Shown piece after piece: positions 5,705 to 8,308 of a DNA stretch of 8,308 bases. The notes under the pieces were generated by a model. The model was not told the DNA's origin. It did no database searches and worked only from the letters and a program-made list of their open reading frames with translations. How positions within the stretch are numbered: the stretch's first letter is position 1; each line of letters begins with the position of its first letter. The stretch covers positions 1 to 8,308 of the forward strand of contig JBFRWC010000244.1 in assembly GCA_051439365.1 (NCBI GenBank), written 5' to 3'. Both the position numbers and the translations under genes were made by a program. The DNA is from JAAHGY01 sp051439365. Lineage in GTDB: Bacteria > Cyanobacteriota > Cyanobacteriia > CAKZMO01.

Positions 5705-5727
5705 ACTGGCTATACTATATACACAGT
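5705..5727 (+). promoter_or_regulatory. promoter and dyad operator of the toxin-antitoxin operon
   Basis: TATACT (5711-5716) matches the -10 consensus at five of six bases; no good -35 box is present. Centred on it is a dyad, ACTG-N2-TATA-N3-TATA-N2-CAGT, with 16 of 23 positions symmetric. Type II antitoxins commonly bind such dyads over their own promoter, so autoregulation is the natural reading. Transcription would begin near 5723, leaving about 33 nt before the antitoxin ATG. The symmetry is seen; binding is inferred. Confidence 0.5.
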
Positions 5728-5755
5728 TTTTAAGTTGTGGTGGTCAAAAGCACAG

Positions 5756-5962
5756 ATGGAACGCTCGTTAATAGAGAACGTTTTACAGCTCAGTCCTCCT
5801 GAGCGAATGAGGCTCCTAAACATTATTTACTCAAGCCTTGAGAGACCGAATGAAGCGGTTGATGACATTTGGTACGATGAGGCGGAACGTAGATTAGCTG
5901 CGTTTGAAGCTGGCCAAGTTCAGGGAGTGGCAGCTAAGGAGGTACTTGGTCAACGACCATGA
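5756..5962 (+). CDS. type II antitoxin, putative addiction module component family (PF09720-like)
   Basis: Small 68-aa antitoxin that would neutralise the adjacent ParE/RelE-type toxin and probably repress the operon. The family pattern is visible: LSPPERMRL (12-20), SSLER, then W39 and EAERRLAAFEAG (42-53), ending with an EV-containing segment (KEVL). In this family the C-terminal half wraps the toxin. ATG 5756 is preferred; the frame also has a TTG at 5735, but the extra WWSKAQ is unlike family N-termini and neither site has a Shine-Dalgarno. Its stop TGA overlaps the toxin ATG as ATGA. The HIP1-unit surroundings fit a mobile or recently acquired locus. Confidence 0.88.
   Translation: MERSLIENVLQLSPPERMRLLNIIYSSLERPNEAVDDIWYDEAERRLAAFEAGQVQGVAAKEVLGQRP
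5935..5943 (+). promoter_or_regulatory. strong Shine-Dalgarno inside the antitoxin gene, far from the toxin start
   Basis: TAAGGAGGT is a full anti-16S match, yet 15 nt separate it from the toxin ATG at 5959, more than the usual 5-9. With the ATGA overlap this suggests that toxin translation depends on ribosomes finishing the antitoxin rather than on independent initiation, which would help keep toxin below antitoxin. That mechanism is inference. Confidence 0.5.
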
Positions 5963-6255
5963 ATCTGATATTCGACCCCCTTGCGGTTAAAGAATTTGAT
6001 GATGCGTTTGAGTATTATGAGGCGCAGGACGTTGGACTGGGAGAACGATTTAGGCAAGAGGTTTGGTCAGCATTGAGCATCCTTGAACGTTATCCTGAGT
6101 CTGGTCAGGAGGTAAGGCCACGAATACGCAAAATCCTTGTCCGACGCTTTCCATACAAGCTAATCTACTCATTTAGCGATAATGTAATTTATATCATTGC
6201 AGTCGCTCACGGATATCGTGAACCGGACTACTGGGTTGAACGGACACAATCTTGA
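5959..6255 (+). CDS. type II toxin of the ParE/RelE superfamily
   Basis: A 98-aa toxin with the ParE_toxin (PF05016) pattern throughout: an N-terminal strand LIFDPLAVKEFDDA, the EYYEAQDVGLGERF helix (18-31), the YPESGQEVRPRIRKILVRRF central strand region, FPYKLIY (64-70), and the closing IIAVAHGYREPDYW (79-92). The Arg-Phe-Pro-Tyr and Ala-His-x-x-Arg positions conserved in the family are intact, so the toxin looks functional. Whether it poisons gyrase (ParE-like) or cleaves mRNA (RelE-like) cannot be told from sequence; the AVAH-R-P-YW ending is common to many cyanobacterial members. It overlaps the antitoxin by 4 nt. HIP1 units resume 11 bp after its stop. Confidence 0.9.
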   Translation: MNLIFDPLAVKEFDDAFEYYEAQDVGLGERFRQEVWSALSILERYPESGQEVRPRIRKILVRRFPYKLIYSFSDNVIYIIAVAHGYREPDYWVERTQS

Positions 6256-6266
6256 TAAATGCGATG

Positions 6267-6375
6267 GCGATCGCTCCTCTTCTAATTTTGGGTTGTGAGA
6301 GGGCGATACTCCTTTCGGAGTGGCGTTGCGCGATCGCACTAAATCTTGAGTTGGGGGAATGAGAGGGGCGATCGC
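6267..6375. repeat. HIP1-bounded units, right cluster, with an inserted palindrome
   Basis: A unit like those left of the toxin-antitoxin pair starts at 6267 (GCGATCGC, TCCTCTTCTA, TTGGGT, GAGAGG) but its closing HIP1 is broken after GCGAT (6303-6307). Next comes a perfect hairpin ACTCC-TTTC-GGAGT (6308-6321), then GGCGTTGCGC leading into GCGATCGC at 6330. GCGAT (6303) and ATCGC (6333-6337) pair as an outer stem. A second unit spans 6330-6375. The layout suggests a small palindromic element inserted into a HIP1 site. Confidence 0.75.
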
Positions 6376-6383
6376 GCACACAT

Positions 6384-6491
6384 TTACAGCTTTTGAATCA
6401 TTTGACCGTCGATATATTCGCTGGCGGGTTCTGTTTCTGGTCGTTGCAAAAACTCCGTTAAGGTTAGGGGTTGGGAGGGTACTTGTACCAT
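6384..6491 (-). pseudogene. N-terminal remnant of a Uma2-family (DUF820) endonuclease gene
   Basis: On the minus strand, from ATG at 6489-6491 (an in-frame ATG also lies at 6498-6500) to TAA at 6384-6386, 34-35 codons read as the start of a cyanobacterial Uma2/DUF820 protein. It has MVQVPSQPLTLTEFL, then PETEPASEYIDGQMIQK. In intact members this is followed by a Pro-Met-Pro-x-Gly-x-His-Ser segment and about 150 further residues of a PD-(D/E)XK-like nuclease. Here the match stops after IQK and a stop codon follows at once, 9 bp from a HIP1 unit ending at 6375. I see no continuation to the left, so the rest is deleted. The family call is from recognition of the N-terminal motif. Confidence 0.65.
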
Positions 6492-6527
6492 TGGCCTCAT
6501 TCCTATGGGCGATTCATTCTATGGTAG

Positions 6528-6562
6528 GCGATCGCTTTTGATCAGTTTTAGGGGGCGATCGA
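6528..6562. repeat. isolated HIP1 pair upstream of the Uma2 remnant
   Basis: GCGATCGC at 6528-6535 and the variant GCGATCGA at 6555-6562 bound a short AT-rich spacer that begins TTTTGATC. It resembles the spacer between two units at 5636-5650 (TTTTATC). It extends the HIP1-rich zone up to the end of the leftward operon. Confidence 0.5.
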
Positions 6563-6568
6563 GTAAAC

Positions 6569-6586
6569 AGATTAAATCTCTAATCT
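6569..6586 (-). terminator. weak AT-rich hairpin over the last stop codon of the mfd operon
   Basis: AGATTA (6569-6574) is inverted as TAATCT (6581-6586). On the minus strand it spans the TAG stop of the last small gene and is followed by GTTTAC. The stem has only two G-C pairs, so termination would be inefficient. Confidence 0.2.
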
Positions 6587-6840
6587 ATCTCATCACTATC
6601 ATCAAGCCGCTCCATTTCCTCTGCAACTAGATTTTGTAACTCTTCATTGCAATGGGTACTGAGATGAATTGTAGAAGCTAACAGTTCGGCTAAAATTTCA
6701 GCCTTTTGTTGTTCCGATAAATGAGGTGATTGGAGTTGATGCAGATAGGCTAGGACTGACTGGCAGTCATCCCCTAGTTCACGGAGCAAAATATTTAAGG
6801 TAGAATTTGTGATGGGGAGCGATCGCTCACGAATTTGCAT
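6580..6840 (-). CDS. hypothetical small acidic helical protein, last gene of the mfd operon
   Basis: I do not recognise this 86-aa protein. It is predicted by eye to be almost wholly helical, with Leu-rich stretches (TLNILLREL, VLAYLHQL, AEILAELLAS) and a strongly acidic C-terminus (EEMERLDDSDEID). It has no signal peptide or membrane segment. The ATG at 6838-6840 is 1 nt past the stop of the previous gene, and an AGGAAG Shine-Dalgarno lies inside that gene's last codons, so it is co-translated with it. A HIP1 site at 6819-6826 is within the coding region (residues 5-8, RERS). Its use of a clear ribosome site and tight packing support a real gene. Confidence 0.65.
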   Translation of the reverse strand: MQIRERSLPITNSTLNILLRELGDDCQSVLAYLHQLQSPHLSEQQKAEILAELLASTIHLSTHCNEELQNLVAEEMERLDDSDEID

Positions 6841-6841
6841 C

Positions 6842-7027
6842 TTATCTTCCTAATCGTTTTCTTGCTTGTTCAATTCCTTTTTCAAAGGCTCGTATTTCCA
6901 TTTCCCAGTGATGAATTAATCCTTCATCAGGTATTTCTCTCTCAGATTCTATGCGAATTTTTTCTTGATGTTCGTCGATTCGGTTTTGCAAGGAGCGAAT
7001 GGCTTTTTTGTGATTTTTCTTACCCAT
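6842..7027 (-). CDS. hypothetical small basic coiled-coil protein
   Basis: The product is 61 aa, with no family I can name. It starts with a Lys-rich stretch (MGKKNHKKAIRSL) and continues as two charged helices (IDEHQEKIRIESERE and IHHWEMEIRAFEKGIEQARKRL) separated by IPDEGL, consistent with a helical hairpin or coiled coil. It looks like a conserved cyanobacterial small protein, from memory and not verified. Its ATG at 7025-7027 lies inside the upstream gene's last codons, an 8-nt overlap (ATGGGTAA), and its stop is 1 nt before the next start, so it is the middle member of a tightly coupled trio behind mfd. Confidence 0.65.
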   Translation of the reverse strand: MGKKNHKKAIRSLQNRIDEHQEKIRIESEREIPDEGLIHHWEMEIRAFEKGIEQARKRLGR

Positions 7028-7205
7028 TCTGCTCCCAGTTATCCTGAGTTAATGTCAGTTTAGCTTCTATCACCTGATGCAGCGCCATTAAAAAGTTAGC
7101 GAACCCATCGTCTAATGCTTCTTCAAGATAAAATCGAACGAATGCAGGGTCTTGAAAATCCTGTTTAAAGGTCTCTTCAAGATCGATTAGCTGCATCTTT
7201 TTCAT
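7020..7205 (-). CDS. HigA-like antitoxin N-terminus lacking its helix-turn-helix
   Basis: This 61-aa protein resembles the first half of the roughly 90-100 aa HigA-type addiction-module antitoxins: FKQDFQDPAFVRFYLEEAL, then ALHQVIEAK, equivalent to the DPE-x-A-x-YL-x-x-AL and LF-x-LAL-x-x-VAEA pattern. In those proteins a helix-turn-helix follows; here it is replaced by LTLTQDNWEQNG and a stop. No helix-turn-helix is found in the other frames. The start is ATG 7203-7205, or the next Met at 7194-7196. The first ATG shares one base with the mfd stop (TAATG), so it is translated after mfd. No toxin gene is adjacent. It may be a decayed antitoxin or a repurposed small protein; the family call is moderate. 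Confidence 0.6.
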   Translation of the reverse strand: MKKMQLIDLEETFKQDFQDPAFVRFYLEEALDDGFANFLMALHQVIEAKLTLTQDNWEQNG

Positions 7206-8308
7206 TATCCCACCTTACTTAACTCTGGTTCTTCCAACGCGGCTTCCATCTTGCCCAACCAGTCAATCAGGTTTTCCAGTTGCTTATCGGCTTTCAATAC
7301 GCCCAAACCTCGCACCGTTACCTTGCCTGCAGAATACACAAAACGGGTTTGCAAATGGCTGGGCAGTTTTTCCCGCAGCAGATTCCAGGCGGGTTTTTCC
7401 ATTGGGGTTTCCAGGATGACGTGCTGTTTGCCTTCCGGTTTGATCCGGGAGAAGCTGAGGCGCTTGCCGATTTGCTTCAGCTCCATCACCCGCAGGAGTT
7501 GGAGAGCAGCGGAAGGGATGGGGCCAAAGCGATCGCTCCAATCCGCCGCAATTTCTGTCAACTCTCGCTTGGACTCCGCCACCGCCACCACCCGGTAGGC
7601 ACTCATCTTGTGGTCCAGATCGGGGATGTAGTCGGCGGGGATAAATGCGGTGAGACTGAGATCCACCTGGGTGTCGTCCACCTGAGGGATGTCCTGACCG
7701 CGAATTTCCTTGATGGCATCCTCCAGCATCTCCATGTAGAGGTCGAACCCGATCGCGTCCATTTGGCCCGACTGCTCCGCACCAAGAAGATTACCCACAC
7801 CCCGAATTTCCATGTCCCGCATAGCTAACTGGTAACCAGAGCCAAGTTGGGTAAATTCCTGAATCGCCCGGAGTCGCTTGCGGGCAGGTTCCGACAGGGT
7901 TTCCTGTTTGGGGTAGAACAACCAGGCATGGGCTTGAAGTCCGGCCCGACCCACCCGACCCCGCAACTGGTACAACTGGGAGAGACCAAACTTTTGGGCA
8001 TCTTCGATCAGAATGGTGTTGACGCGGGGAATATCGAGGCCGGACTCGATAATGGTGGTACAGACCATCAGATCGGCATCGCCATTGCTGAAGGTGAGCA
8101 TGGTGGCTTCCAGTTCACCCTCCTGCATCTGACCGTGGGCGATCGCTATCCGCAAACTAGGTACCATTTCCCTCAAGCGTCCTGCAATTTCCTCAATCCC
8201 TTCCACACGGGGCACCACATAGAATATCTGACCACCTCGATCAAGTTCCTGGCGAATGGCCGACTGCACCATCTCCGGTTTGTAGGGGGACAGGTGGGTT
8301 TTGATCGG
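7205..8308 (-). CDS. mfd: transcription-repair coupling factor Mfd, 3' part
   Basis: Superfamily-2 DNA translocase that removes stalled RNA polymerase from lesions and recruits UvrA. The gene runs off the right edge, so only the C-terminal 367 residues are present of roughly 1,150 in the family. In the visible part: helicase motif IV region GGQIFYVVPRVE; motif V TTIIESGLDIP (84-94); motif VI QLRGRVGR (114-121); the translocation (TRG) motif around RDMEIRGVGNLLGAEQSG (164-181); and the C-terminal TRCF/D7 domain that masks the UvrA-binding site in the resting enzyme. The frame is open to base 8308, and an internal Met at 8270-8272 is not the start. It is first of at least four genes: its TAA overlaps the ATG of a small antitoxin-like gene (TAATG). 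Nothing suggests damage. Confidence 0.95.
   Translation of the reverse strand, partial: PIKTHLSPYKPEMVQSAIRQELDRGGQIFYVVPRVEGIEEIAGRLREMVPSLRIAIAHGQMQEGELEATMLTFSNGDADLMVCTTIIESGLDIPRVNTILIEDAQKFGLSQLYQLRGRVGRAGLQAHAWLFYPKQETLSEPARKRLRAIQEFTQLGSGYQLAMRDMEIRGVGNLLGAEQSGQMDAIGFDLYMEMLEDAIKEIRGQDIPQVDDTQVDLSLTAFIPADYIPDLDHKMSAYRVVAVAESKRELTEIAADWSDRFGPIPSAALQLLRVMELKQIGKRLSFSRIKPEGKQHVILETPMEKPAWNLLREKLPSHLQTRFVYSAGKVTVRGLGVLKADKQLENLIDWLGKMEAALEEPELSKVG

Noticed and set aside
7280..7828. Long rightward frame of 182 codons opposite mfd
   Set aside because: It is antisense to well-conserved Mfd motifs, and its composition is that expected from the reverse of a GC-rich coding strand.

Overview
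The window is chromosomal DNA from a cyanobacterium. The clearest sign is the octamer GCGATCGC (HIP1), which I count about 21 times in 8.3 kb. The gene content agrees: purA followed by an L25 ribosomal protein gene (an order I recall from other cyanobacteria), a short cyanobacterial-type leucyl/phenylalanyl-tRNA-protein transferase, a single-domain rhodanese, hrcA and mfd. I cannot name the genus.

Layout. Positions 1-333 hold a possible 3' end of a gene entering from the left, then a strong dyad and a good sigma70-type promoter for purA. purA (334-1674, TTG start) and rplY (1767-2177, with a seven-unit DSAP tail) read rightward. Positions 2178-2763 carry no convincing gene, but they contain a degenerate palindrome, a good terminator at 2403-2439 and a second, orphan terminator at 2683-2712 that may end an unannotated small RNA. 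aat reads leftward (3339-2764). Between aat and the next gene lies a tandem array of 14-15 bp pyrimidine-rich units. A two-gene rightward operon (unknown 113-aa protein, then a rhodanese) follows, then hrcA (4395-5516).

From 5517 to about 6580 the DNA has an accessory character. HIP1-bounded units of about 44 bp lie on both sides of a complete type II toxin-antitoxin pair: a PF09720-type antitoxin and a ParE/RelE-type toxin with an ATGA overlap. A dyad that looks like an autoregulatory operator sits on the -10 box. To the right is a 34-codon remnant of a Uma2 (DUF820) nuclease gene on the minus strand, cut off next to a HIP1 unit.

The right end is a leftward operon: the 3' part of mfd (8308-7205), then three very small genes joined to it and each other by overlaps of 1 and 8 nt and a gap of 1 nt. 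The first looks like a HigA-type antitoxin N-terminus that has lost its helix-turn-helix. The other two are small, helical, unknown proteins.

Most of the window is housekeeping: purine synthesis, ribosome, N-end-rule tagging, heat-shock repression and transcription-coupled repair. The points most worth a second look are the HIP1 units around the toxin-antitoxin locus with its operator dyad, the small proteins coupled to mfd, the possible small RNA, the iteron-like array between aat and the rhodanese operon, and the unusual start of purA.
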